A stretch of DNA of 26,922 nucleotides from assembly GCA_900751665.1 (NCBI GenBank), contig CAADSV010000047.1, forward strand, positions 1 through 26,922. The letters run 5' to 3'. This document shows positions 1-6,617 of the stretch, piece by piece (within the stretch, counting starts at the first letter, position 1; every line of letters begins with the position of its first letter). The notes beneath the pieces are model-generated. The model had not been told where the DNA came from, ran no database searches, and worked only from the letters and a program-made list of their open reading frames with translations. The translations under genes were made by a program, and so were the position numbers. The DNA is from an uncultured Collinsella sp. GTDB lineage: Bacteria > Actinomycetota > Coriobacteriia > Coriobacteriales > Coriobacteriaceae.

Positions 1-24
1 CAGCACGTGCTGGGAATCTGGTAG
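1..24 (+). other. 3' end of a second, inverted copy of the yeiH-like gene
   Basis: Read on the plus strand from the first base, these 24 bases encode Q-H-V-L-G-I-W and a TAG stop. This is exactly the C-terminus of the YeiH-like protein encoded on the minus strand at 196-1230. The bases are the outer part of the left arm of the 1-219 inverted repeat. Either a second gene copy lies outside the window in inverted orientation, or the end of the sequence is a fold-back assembly product. The window alone cannot decide between these. Confidence 0.4.
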
Positions 25-219
25 AGAAGTAGCTTATTTACGTGCTGCGTGCTGGCGAACCCCTCCCCGCGGGGGGGGGAGAAAGGCCCCTGGCGCACCC
101 TACCACCCGGCAAAAAAGCCATACCCGCAAGAGCTCCTATCGCTCCACCGCGAGGATGCGCTCGCCAGCACGCAGCACGTAAATAAGCTACTTCTCTACC
201 AGATTCCCAGCACGTGCTG
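1..219. repeat. Perfect 58-bp inverted repeat with a 103-bp spacer
   Basis: Bases 1-58 are the exact reverse complement of 162-219. The right arm contains the last seven codons and stop of the YeiH-like gene plus its downstream flank. The left arm starts at the first base of the window, so the repeat may continue beyond it. The spacer (59-161) contains a C-rich then G-rich run near 62-80 and shows no gene. Two other long inverted repeats in the window (14824-14930 and 15881-16031) make a natural hairpin element possible, but a contig-end artefact is equally possible. Confidence 0.85.
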
Positions 220-1230
220 CATTCCCAAACTCATGCACGCAATGCCAATCCAGCAGCAAAAGCCCAACGCGATGGGCTTGCCGCCCTTTTTGACCAGCTC
301 GACGATATCGGTATTAAAACCAATAGCCGCCATGGCCATCACAATAAAGAACTTCGACAGCTCCTTGATGGGCGCCGTAAAAGACGCGGGAAGCTGAAGC
401 ACCGTGGTGATCACGCTCGCCAGCACAAAGAACAGCACGAACATGGGAAACGCGCGTTTAAGCGAGAACGTGCTTTTGGCGTCGCCGCCGGCCTTGCGCG
501 CCAGATGCATCCGCCAGCATGCGAGGACCAACGTGATGGGAATGATAGCCAGCGTCCTGGTGAGCTTGACCACCGTGGCGCTCTCGAGCACATTGGCGCC
601 GGGATGCATACTGTCCCAGGCGCTCGCCGCAGCCGTCACGGACGAGGTGTCGTTGATGGCGGTGCCGGCAAACAGGCCAAAGCCCTCGTTGGTCAGCCCG
701 AGCATGCCGCCGAGCGTCGGAAACACGAGCGCTGCGATAACGTTAAACAGGAAGATGACCGAAATAGCCTGGGCAATCTCGCGATCGTCGGCATCGATGA
801 CGGGCGCGGTCGCGGCGATGGCAGAACCGCCGCAAATCGACGAACCCACACCCACAAGCGTCGCGATCTTGCCCGGCACGTTCATAACGCGGCAGAGCAC
901 AAAGGCAATGACAAGCGAGGTCGAGATCGTCGCCACGATAATCGGCAGCGACTGGGCGCCCTTGGACAGAATCTGCGAGAGGTTCATGCCAAAGCCAAGC
1001 AGGATAACCGCGTACTGCAAGACCTTTTTAGACGTATAGGTAACACCGGCAGCGAGCTGTTCGCGACGATTCTTGGGAAAGACGAGCGCCAGGACCATGC
1101 CAAAGAGGATGGCAAATACCGGACCGCCGACCACCTCAATTTGTTTGCCGAGCAACGTCGCGGGGATAGCGATGATCAGGCAGAACAAGATGCCCTTCCA
1201 GCGCTCGCGTACGATATTCGCCAGTTGCAT
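196..1230 (-). CDS. YeiH/UPF0324-family putative sulfate exporter
   Basis: A 344-residue, strongly hydrophobic protein with about ten predicted membrane segments. It has the hallmarks of the YeiH (UPF0324) family: VGVGSSICGGSAIAA near residue 130 and AGTAINDTSSVTAAA near residue 190. Family members are annotated as putative sulfate exporters, but the substrate is poorly established. The start is well placed: an AGAAGGA-like ribosome-binding site (minus strand, about 1237-1243) precedes ATG at 1230. Length is normal for the family. The gene is divergent from a GntR-family regulator at 1424, and YeiH-like genes often have an adjacent regulator, so local control is a reasonable inference. The last codons and stop lie inside the right arm of the 1-219 inverted repeat. 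Confidence 0.85.
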   Translation of the reverse strand: MQLANIVRERWKGILFCLIIAIPATLLGKQIEVVGGPVFAILFGMVLALVFPKNRREQLAAGVTYTSKKVLQYAVILLGFGMNLSQILSKGAQSLPIIVATISTSLVIAFVLCRVMNVPGKIATLVGVGSSICGGSAIAATAPVIDADDREIAQAISVIFLFNVIAALVFPTLGGMLGLTNEGFGLFAGTAINDTSSVTAAASAWDSMHPGANVLESATVVKLTRTLAIIPITLVLACWRMHLARKAGGDAKSTFSLKRAFPMFVLFFVLASVITTVLQLPASFTAPIKELSKFFIVMAMAAIGFNTDIVELVKKGGKPIALGFCCWIGIACMSLGMQHVLGIW

Positions 1231-1423
1231 ATGAGATTCCTTCTTTCTATTTCACGCTTGCGACGGCTTATGATACGGCAACATTGAGCACAGCCTTGCG
1301 CAAACACAGACTAAGATGCCGCAACAGTTCTTGGGCAACAGCCGAATTACCCACCGCGGAGAGTTGATTCGCGGCATAATTAACAACTGACATATGAGTG
1401 TGATAGAACGGTTGTGAGGCGCT
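1231..1423. promoter_or_regulatory. Divergent promoter region between yeiH-like and GntR genes
   Basis: This 193-bp region separates two divergent starts and must carry both promoters. On the minus strand a TATCAT hexamer (plus 1270-1275) is a possible -10 for the yeiH-like gene. No convincing -35/-10 pair was found for the regulator, although the AT-rich stretch at 1376-1396 is the likeliest place. No clear FadR-type palindrome was recognised. CATATGAG occurs at both ends (about 1228 and 1391), which may be chance. Confidence 0.4.
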
Positions 1424-2125
1424 ATGGAAGAATCGATGCACGTCGGCGAGCAGGAAACGAGCCTACAGGACCAGTCCTACCACACCATTCGACGCAAAAT
1501 CGTCTACCTGGACTACAAGCCGGGCGAAAAGCTGGGCGTCAAGCAGCTTTGCGATGACCTGGATATGGGACGCACCCCTGTGCGCGAGGCGTTGGTGCGT
1601 CTGGCGCAAGAGGGTCTAGTGCGCACCGTGCCCCAAAGCGGCACCTATGTCTCGCCCATCAACCTCACCTTTGCCGAGAGTGCCTGCTATATTCGCGAAC
1701 ACCTGGAAAAACAGGTGATTGTGGAGTGCTGCGCCCGTGCCACCTCGGCAGGCATCGAGCAGCTCGACCGCGCCATCGCGCTGCAGGAAAAGGCCATGGC
1801 CGAAGAGGATCGCATCGGATTCTTTTTAAGCGACAACCTCATGCACCGCATGATTTTTAGCATCGCGTGCCGCAGCACCGTGTGGTCATGGCTCGAGGAG
1901 ACCAATGCCGACCTGGAGCGCTTCCGCTGGCTGCGCGCCGCCACGCAGACGCTCGACAATCAGGAGATTGTTAACGAGCATAAGCAAATCCGCCGCGCCA
2001 TCGCCGGTCGCGACCCCATCGAGGCGAGCTTTTTGGTCAGCAAGCACCTGCATATGATGTTCCGCAACCAGACCGAGGTCCTGGACCAATATCCCAAGTA
2101 CTTCGAGACCAGCAAGCTCCGTTAA
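1424..2125 (+). CDS. GntR-family transcriptional regulator (FadR/FCD subfamily)
   Basis: A 233-residue protein. The N-terminal winged helix-turn-helix spans about residues 15-78; its recognition region contains MGRTPVREALVRLAQEGLV and is followed by the typical wing (PQSGTYVSPI). The rest is all-helical and matches an FCD ligand-binding domain, including an N-x-x-x-H-like segment (DNLMHRMIF) and a late EHKQIRRAI segment that in this family help to bind metal or carboxylate ligands. A GAGG motif lies 5 nt before ATG 1424; an in-frame ATG at 1436 is an alternative. It is divergent from the YeiH-like gene, which is its most likely target. The stop codon TAA shares its last two bases with the start of repeat copy R1a. 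Confidence 0.88.
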   Translation: MEESMHVGEQETSLQDQSYHTIRRKIVYLDYKPGEKLGVKQLCDDLDMGRTPVREALVRLAQEGLVRTVPQSGTYVSPINLTFAESACYIREHLEKQVIVECCARATSAGIEQLDRAIALQEKAMAEEDRIGFFLSDNLMHRMIFSIACRSTVWSWLEETNADLERFRWLRAATQTLDNQEIVNEHKQIRRAIAGRDPIEASFLVSKHLHMMFRNQTEVLDQYPKYFETSKLR

Positions 2126-2168
2126 CCTGCCAAAAAGGGACAGGTTTATTTTGGCAGGTTTTATCTGG
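2124..2168 (+). repeat. Dispersed palindromic repeat R1, copy a
   Basis: The element has arms CCTGCCAAAA and TTTTGGCAGG around the core GGGACAGGTTTA, followed by TTTTATCTGG. The same element occurs at 4471-4525 (inverted), 7673-7721 and 9683-9735. Here it begins inside the stop codon of the GntR gene, so it forms the immediate 3' end of that transcript. No transposase is encoded nearby. Confidence 0.85.
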
Positions 2169-2178
2169 TCAAATGCAG

Positions 2179-2214
2179 CAAGGCCCGACTCCGCCACAAC
2201 GGAGCCGGGCCTTG
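2179..2214. terminator. Strong hairpin between convergent GntR and glmS genes
   Basis: A 15-bp stem (CAAGGCCCGACTCCG paired with CGGAGCCGGGCCTTG, one A-C mismatch) with a loop of about 6 nt. Neither flank has a proper U-run (TTGGTCGTT on plus, GCTGCATTT on minus). It could be a weak bidirectional terminator or part of the 3' region of the GntR transcript. Confidence 0.5.
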
Positions 2215-2259
2215 GTCGTTATAACGCGACAACAACGGGGCACTCGATGTCAGTCGCCA

Positions 2260-2407
2260 GCAGCGAGCGGGCCGCATTTGCGCCAAGGTGACATGAAATG
2301 AGAGGGCGCTGACCTTCTGGTCGCGCCCTCGAAATTGAACGTCAGATTGGCGTGAATGCGGACCGCGCAGCGTCGAGCAGTTCCGGCGTTTGGCAAAACG
2401 CCGGAAC
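2260..2407 (+). ncRNA. Structured RNA element, copy A (unidentified family)
   Basis: This segment matches 7497-7645 in inverted relative orientation. Helices, in plus coordinates: P1 hairpin 2380-2391/2396-2407 (12 bp, GGCA loop); P2 2272-2284/2349-2361 (13 pairs including a tandem U-G/G-U at 2279-2280 and 2353-2354); P4 hairpin 2302-2330 (8 bp, bulged U, GACC/GGTC, loop TTCT). Between them are near-invariant strands around 2285-2301, 2331-2348 and 2362-2379. P2 and P1 differ from copy B by compensated changes, which indicates selection on RNA structure. Strand choice is tentative. The conserved tandem wobble fits the plus strand, whereas pairing of 2289-2294 with 2339-2344 would favour the minus strand. 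The right end is 5 bp from the glmS stop codon. The Collinsella-1 RNA motif is one published candidate to compare. Confidence 0.65.
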
Positions 2408-2412
2408 ATCCG

Positions 2413-4260
2413 CTACTCGACGGTAACGCTCTTTGCCAGGTTGCGAGGCTGGTCGACGTCGCAACCGCGCAGGATGGCAACCTCGCGGGCGAGTAGCTGC
2501 AGCGGAACACTCGCCGTGATGGGGCTGAACACGTCGCGGACGGCCGGCACGCGAATGATGCAGTCAGCGATCTTGTTGATTTCCTCGTCGCCCTCGGTTG
2601 CAACGACGATAACCTTGGCGCCGCGCGCCTTGCACTCCATAAGGTTCGACACCGTCTTATCGTACGTTGCGCTCTTGGTGGCCACGGCGATGACAGGGAA
2701 GCCCGGATCGATCAGCGCGATAGGGCCATGCTTCATCTCGCCGGCAGCATATGCCTCGGCATGCAGATAGCTGACCTCCTTGAGCTTGAGCGCGCCCTCG
2801 TAGGAAATGGCGGCGCCCATGCCGCGACCCACGAACAGTGCAGACTGCGCGTCCTTGCACACAAGCGCGGCCTCGTGCACGGCCTCGGTCTGCGTATCCA
2901 AGATCCACTGGATCTGCTCGGCCGTATCGGAAAGCTCGCGGAACAGCATGCGCGTCTGCTTGGTAGTCAAGCGGTACTTGACCTGCGCCAGCAGCAAGGC
3001 CAAAAGCGTGAGGCTCACGACCTGACCGATGAAGCTCTTGGTCGAGGCGACTGCGATCTCCTTGTTGGCCTTGGTGTAGATAACGCCGTCGCTTTCGCGC
3101 GCCACGGGGCTGCCCACCACGTTGGTAATACCAAAGACCTTGGCGCCCTTGATGCGCGCATCGCGAATGGCGGCAAGGGTATCGGCCGTCTCGCCCGACT
3201 GGGACACGGCAACGACGAGCGTCGTCGGCGTGATGATGGGGTTGCGGTAGCGGAACTCGCTGGCAGCCTCGACCTCGGTAGGAATGCGAGCCCAGCCCTC
3301 AATAAGGTTCTTTGCGATGAGGCCGGCGTGATAGCTGGTGCCGCAGGCGATCACGTAGACACGGTCGATGTCGTTGAGCTCCTCGAGGGACAGGCCCAGC
3401 TCATCGATGTCGAGCTCGCCGGCGGGGGTCATACGGCCAACCAGCGTGTCGCGCACGACGCGCGGCTGCTCGTGGATCTCCTTGAGCATAAAGTCGGGAT
3501 AGCCGCCCTTTTCGGCCATGTCCAGATCCCAATCGATGTGGGTGACCTTGGGCTCAATCACGTTGCCGGCCTCGTCGGTATACTCGACGCCCGCAGGCGT
3601 GAGCTTGGCAAACTGGCCGTCTTCGAGCACCACGACATCGCGGGTGGCATCGATAAGCGCGATCACGTCGGAGGCAACGTAGGAGCCGGTCTCGCCCACG
3701 CCGACCACAATCGGGGAGTCCTTGCGGGCAACGGCGATTACGCCAGGCTCGTCGGCGCACACAGCGGCCAAGCCATAGGCGCCCACCACGTGGGTGCAGG
3801 CCTCACGCACGGAAGCCATCAGGTCGTGCGTCTCGGCATAGGCCTCTTCGATCAAGTGCGCGAAGACTTCGGTATCGGTCTCGCTCTTAAAGTGATGGCC
3901 GCGGCCCTCCAGCTCCTCGCGCAGCTCGGCGAAGTTCTCGATGATGCCGTTGTGGACGATGGCGATGCGACCATCGCAGCTGGTGTGGGGATGGGCGTTA
4001 ACGACCGAAGGCTTTCCGTGAGTAGCCCAACGGGTATGGCCGATACCGCAGGTAGCATCGCTGTCGATGTTGGAAAGCTCGCTCTCCAGGCCCGCAACCT
4101 TGCCCACGCGGCGGATGACGTCGAGGTGAGCCGCGGCACCCTCGCCTACCTCGCGCGCAACGCCCCAGGAGTCATAGCCGCGATACTCCATACGCTTGAG
4201 GCCCGTGACCAGGATGTTCTTTGCAATATCAGAGCCGGTGTAGCCGACGATTCCGCACAT
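2413..4260 (-). CDS. glmS: Glutamine-fructose-6-phosphate aminotransferase (isomerizing)
   Basis: A 615-residue protein of normal GlmS length. It makes glucosamine-6-phosphate from fructose-6-phosphate and glutamine, the entry step to UDP-GlcNAc and peptidoglycan. The N-terminus is MCGIVGYTG, with Cys2 as the catalytic nucleophile after Met removal. GIGHTRWATHG and HNGIIEN mark the class II glutaminase domain (about 1-225). Two SIS sugar-isomerase domains follow (CGTSYHAGL, SQSGETADT, STKSF; then GRGMG and AEAYAAGEMKHGPIALI). The C-terminus DVDQPRNLAKSVTVE is the canonical family ending. An AAGGGA ribosome-binding site lies about 10 nt upstream of the ATG. I see no glmS ribozyme in the leader, but there are operator-like ATACC/GGTAT repeats. 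The structured-RNA copy A lies immediately downstream. Confidence 0.97.
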   Translation of the reverse strand: MCGIVGYTGSDIAKNILVTGLKRMEYRGYDSWGVAREVGEGAAAHLDVIRRVGKVAGLESELSNIDSDATCGIGHTRWATHGKPSVVNAHPHTSCDGRIAIVHNGIIENFAELREELEGRGHHFKSETDTEVFAHLIEEAYAETHDLMASVREACTHVVGAYGLAAVCADEPGVIAVARKDSPIVVGVGETGSYVASDVIALIDATRDVVVLEDGQFAKLTPAGVEYTDEAGNVIEPKVTHIDWDLDMAEKGGYPDFMLKEIHEQPRVVRDTLVGRMTPAGELDIDELGLSLEELNDIDRVYVIACGTSYHAGLIAKNLIEGWARIPTEVEAASEFRYRNPIITPTTLVVAVSQSGETADTLAAIRDARIKGAKVFGITNVVGSPVARESDGVIYTKANKEIAVASTKSFIGQVVSLTLLALLLAQVKYRLTTKQTRMLFRELSDTAEQIQWILDTQTEAVHEAALVCKDAQSALFVGRGMGAAISYEGALKLKEVSYLHAEAYAAGEMKHGPIALIDPGFPVIAVATKSATYDKTVSNLMECKARGAKVIVVATEGDEEINKIADCIIRVPAVRDVFSPITASVPLQLLAREVAILRGCDVDQPRNLAKSVTVE

Positions 4261-4361
4261 AGGATAAATCCCTTCGTTCGCGTGACTGCAAGACGTCCAC
4301 GCACGACGGGCGCTGAGACGTATAACGTTCGAGTATTGTACTCACGCAAGCGCAAGCTGAT

Positions 4362-4394
4362 ATACCAGAAGTGGTATCTCAACTTAGATACCAC
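4362..4394. promoter_or_regulatory. Operator-like cluster of ATACC/GGTAT half-sites upstream of glmS
   Basis: The perfect inverted repeat GTGGTATCT / AGATACCAC (4371-4379 and 4386-4394) has a 6-bp centre. A further ATACC half-site at 4362-4366 forms a second, smaller palindrome with GGTAT at 4373-4377. The cluster sits between divergent glmS and the LacI-family gene, about 100 bp upstream of the glmS start. On the minus strand TACAAT (plus 4335-4340) is a plausible -10 nearby. GntR/HutC-type regulators of amino-sugar genes bind comparable TGGTAT-like sites, so a link to amino-sugar control is possible but inferred. Confidence 0.45.
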
Positions 4395-4422
4395 CCGATG
4401 CACACACGTCCAGCCGGTCCAA

Positions 4423-4457
4423 ACCACCACAATGGGGACAGGCACCTTCGTGGTGGT
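4423..4457. repeat. Small GGGACAG-core palindrome (R3)
   Basis: Arms ACCACCAC (4423-4430) and GTGGTGGT (4450-4457) enclose the core AATGGGGACAGGCACCTT. The GGGACAG core is shared with R1 and with the 19902-19953 palindrome, although the arms differ. It lies 13 bp from R1 copy b, so two such elements are stacked in the glmS-LacI intergenic region (4261-4572). Confidence 0.6.
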
Positions 4458-4470
4458 CGCGCTGGCAACG

Positions 4471-4525
4471 GCGTTTCCCCAGATAAAACCTGCCGAAATA
4501 AACCTGTCCCTTTTTGGTAGGTTTA
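4471..4525 (-). repeat. Dispersed palindromic repeat R1, copy b
   Basis: This is the inverted copy of R1, from GCGTTTCCCC through AGATAAAACC to the arm ending TTTTTGGTAGG. It is the most diverged copy, with two arm substitutions. On the plus strand both changes leave G-U wobble pairs, while on the minus strand they give A-C mismatches, hinting that the plus-strand hairpin is the maintained form. Its right arm occupies the -35 region of the LacI-family promoter (TACAAT at 4532-4537). Confidence 0.82.
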
Positions 4526-4531
4526 GGATGC

Positions 4532-4537
4532 TACAAT
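4532..4537 (+). promoter_or_regulatory. Probable -10 box (TACAAT) of the LacI-family gene
   Basis: TACAAT lies 35 bp upstream of ATG 4573. No good -35 hexamer stands 16-18 bp upstream, because that position falls in the T-rich core and arm of repeat R1b. The repeat may therefore supply or disturb the promoter. Confidence 0.45.
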
Positions 4538-4572
4538 CTGGCTTGTACTTGAAACGCATCAAAGGGGCCGCT

Positions 4573-5685
4573 ATGGCAAAGGTAAAAATCAGCGACGTCG
4601 CGCGCGAGGCCGGGGTTTCGCTGGGCACGGTTTCCAACGCGCTCAACCACCCCGAAAAGCTGCGCCCCGAGACCCTCAAGCTCATCAACGAGACCATCAA
4701 TCGCCTTGGCTACCTGCCCAACCAAAGCGCTCGTCAGCTCGCGGGCGGCGCCACCAAGTCCTTTGGCCTGGTACTCCCCCGTCTCGATCACGGCTTTTCA
4801 CTCCAAATCGCCAGCGGCGCCCACAACGAAGCCCGCAAGCACGGCTACGACCTGCTCATCGCCAACGCCGATAACGACGATATTCTCCAGGACCATTACC
4901 TGCGCTACTTTATGGGCACCCAGATGTCCGGCGTCATGGTTCAGCCCATGGCATCCCCCGACTGGCACCCCGCCCTGACCAAGATGCCCGTGCCGATCGT
5001 CCATCTGGACATCCATTGCTCCGAGCCCGGCTACTACGTGGCCGCCGACAACGAGGCCCAGGGTCGCATCATCGCCGAGCTCGCCATCGCCCGCGGCGCA
5101 CACCATATTGTCGTTGTGGGTCGAGCAGCATTTATGCAGCTCACCCTACGCGTGCTTGGCATTCACAAGGCCCTTGCCCTACATCCCGACATCAAGATCG
5201 AAGTCATTGACGCCGGCGAGTGGAACACGGCGGCCGACGGCTATGGTATCGGCAACCAAATCGCCGAGCGTCCCGCCGACGAACGCCCCGATTTTGTCGT
5301 CGGTCTAACCGACGTGCTGGCCTCGGGTGTCGTTTCGGCACTGGTCGACAAGGGCGTCTCTGTCCCCAGGCAAGTACGCGTAGCAGGCTGCGATGGCAAC
5401 CCACTCGCTTGGAGCGGATCGGTCCCGCTCACTACGGTAGCGCCCCCGGGCTACGAGATTGGCCGCAAGGGCGTTCAATTGCTCATGGAGCAAATCGAGA
5501 ACAAGGCCCCGGCAAAGACCAAGCACGTCCACATCGGCTCCGCCGTACGCACCGTCACCGAGGTCACAGCCGCCGAGGACATCAACCGCCAAGAACTCGT
5601 GCGGCCGTTCCTGCTGGAACGCGCCAGCACCCAGGCAAGCAGCCAGACCGACGCCACGGCCATCAACCTAGGCGCGTATCTATAG
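4573..5685 (+). CDS. LacI-family transcriptional regulator
   Basis: A 370-residue repressor of normal LacI/GalR length. The N-terminal helix-turn-helix reads VKISDVAREAGVSLGTVSNA, followed by the hinge helix NQSARQLAGGATKSFGLVLP. The rest is a periplasmic-binding-protein-like sensor domain for a sugar or related ligand; the conserved GCDGNPLA and TTVAPP segments near residues 275-297 fit this. The ligand is not identifiable. ATG 4573 follows AAAGGGG by 5 nt. The reading frame stays open far upstream, but that part lies antisense to glmS and is not coding. The gene is divergent from glmS and is followed by a strong hairpin terminator. It may control the operator-like sites upstream of glmS, but its true target is unknown. 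Confidence 0.92.
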   Translation: MAKVKISDVAREAGVSLGTVSNALNHPEKLRPETLKLINETINRLGYLPNQSARQLAGGATKSFGLVLPRLDHGFSLQIASGAHNEARKHGYDLLIANADNDDILQDHYLRYFMGTQMSGVMVQPMASPDWHPALTKMPVPIVHLDIHCSEPGYYVAADNEAQGRIIAELAIARGAHHIVVVGRAAFMQLTLRVLGIHKALALHPDIKIEVIDAGEWNTAADGYGIGNQIAERPADERPDFVVGLTDVLASGVVSALVDKGVSVPRQVRVAGCDGNPLAWSGSVPLTTVAPPGYEIGRKGVQLLMEQIENKAPAKTKHVHIGSAVRTVTEVTAAEDINRQELVRPFLLERASTQASSQTDATAINLGAYL

Positions 5686-5710
5686 CACGCCCGCAAGTAT
5701 GCTAAGTCGC

Positions 5711-5760
5711 CGCTTAAGCAAAAGGGGCCCGACCATTGCCGAACCCCTTTTGCTTAAGCG
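5711..5760. terminator. Bidirectional intrinsic terminator
   Basis: A 17-bp perfect stem (CGCTTAAGCAAAAGGGG paired with 5744-5760) encloses a 16-nt loop. The AAAAGGGG...CCCCTTTT arrangement gives a short U-tract in both directions. It lies between the convergent LacI-family and HAD genes and can serve both. Confidence 0.85.
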
Positions 5761-5798
5761 TAAATGTGGGCAATTGCCCGTTTCAACGCCGCAGCTGT

Positions 5799-6449
5799 CT
5801 AGCGCACGGCCTTGACCGCCGCCGTCAGATCGAACAATGTATCGAGCACGGCCTCGCAGCCATCCACCACGTCCTGCGGCAGCGGCACGATATCGGGGAC
5901 GGCAAAGACATGGCAGCCGGCCGTAATGCCCGAGACGCAGCCGTTACGCGAATCCTCGACCACGGCACATTCCTCGGGGGCAAAGCCCGCGCGCTCGCAG
6001 GCGAGCAGATACATCTCGGGGTCGGGCTTGCCGTGCACAACGTCGTCGCCGCAGGTCACGGTCTCAAACTTGTCAAAGAGACCGACCATCTTAAGGTTGC
6101 GCTCAGCCGTAACGAGGCGCGACGACGTCGCAAGGCCTACGTGATAGCCCGCAGCCAACAGCTCGTCTATGCACTCGGCAGCACCGGCCTTAAGCTCCAA
6201 ATCGGTCTTGACCATCTCGTCGCGAATCTCCTTGTGGCGGACATAGATCGCCTCGGTGGTTTCGTGGCTACCGTAATGCTTATCAAGGATGTCCATGACA
6301 TCGGGCAGCGTGCGACCGATAAACTGATGGATCAGCGCTTCATCAATCGCGACCCCCAGCTCAGCGGCGCCTGCCTTCCAGGCCTTAATCCCCAAACGCT
6401 CGGTATCGACCAGCGTTCCATCCATGTCAAAAATAACAGCCTTGATCAT
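5799..6449 (-). CDS. HAD-superfamily hydrolase, beta-phosphoglucomutase-like
   Basis: A 216-residue protein with all four HAD motifs: FDMDGTLVDTE (Asp8 nucleophile, Asp10 acid/base), the Ser/Thr motif LATSS, the Lys motif HGKPDPEMYLLA and the acidic motif VVEDSRNG. The helical cap between motifs I and II (about residues 16-85) is the subfamily IA type found in beta-phosphoglucomutase, phosphoglycolate phosphatase and small sugar-phosphate phosphatases. The exact substrate cannot be read from sequence. A GAGGGGG ribosome-binding site precedes ATG 6449 by about 7 nt. It is a single gene, divergent from larE and convergent with the LacI-family gene. Confidence 0.88.
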   Translation of the reverse strand: MIKAVIFDMDGTLVDTERLGIKAWKAGAAELGVAIDEALIHQFIGRTLPDVMDILDKHYGSHETTEAIYVRHKEIRDEMVKTDLELKAGAAECIDELLAAGYHVGLATSSRLVTAERNLKMVGLFDKFETVTCGDDVVHGKPDPEMYLLACERAGFAPEECAVVEDSRNGCVSGITAGCHVFAVPDIVPLPQDVVDGCEAVLDTLFDLTAAVKAVR

Positions 6450-6617
6450 ATCGGTCCCCCTCGCCGGATTGCATTACTGCCACTCTACCGCACTTTACAA
6501 GCTTGTATATAACGTATATAGCATATTGCACTTTCGTTACATAGCTGGAAGTCTTATGACAAGCAGCTCGGTGGGATTATAGTTTCATCCGAGCTTTAAT
6601 AACTGTAAGGAACTTTC
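6450..6617. promoter_or_regulatory. AT-rich divergent promoter region, HAD / larE
   Basis: The segment 6495-6550 is markedly AT-rich (TTGTATATAACGTATATAGC), in contrast to the surrounding DNA, and probably carries promoters for one or both genes. A 7-bp hairpin (AGCTCGG 6565-6571 with CCGAGCT 6589-6595) followed by TTTAAT lies just before larE and could act as an attenuator. The larE ribosome-binding site AAGGAA is at about 6608-6613. Confidence 0.4.

Noticed and set aside
2380..2407. P1 hairpin as a simple glmS terminator
   Set aside because: No U-run follows on either strand, and the same hairpin with compensated changes recurs within the larger conserved RNA at 7497.
4261..4422. glmS ribozyme in the glmS leader
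   Set aside because: The leader is short and GC-rich, and no ribozyme core sequence was recognised.
2728..4572. Long plus-strand open frame continuous with the LacI-family gene
   Set aside because: It is antisense to glmS, has no family features, and the LacI start at 4573 has a good ribosome-binding site and a typical helix-turn-helix N-terminus.
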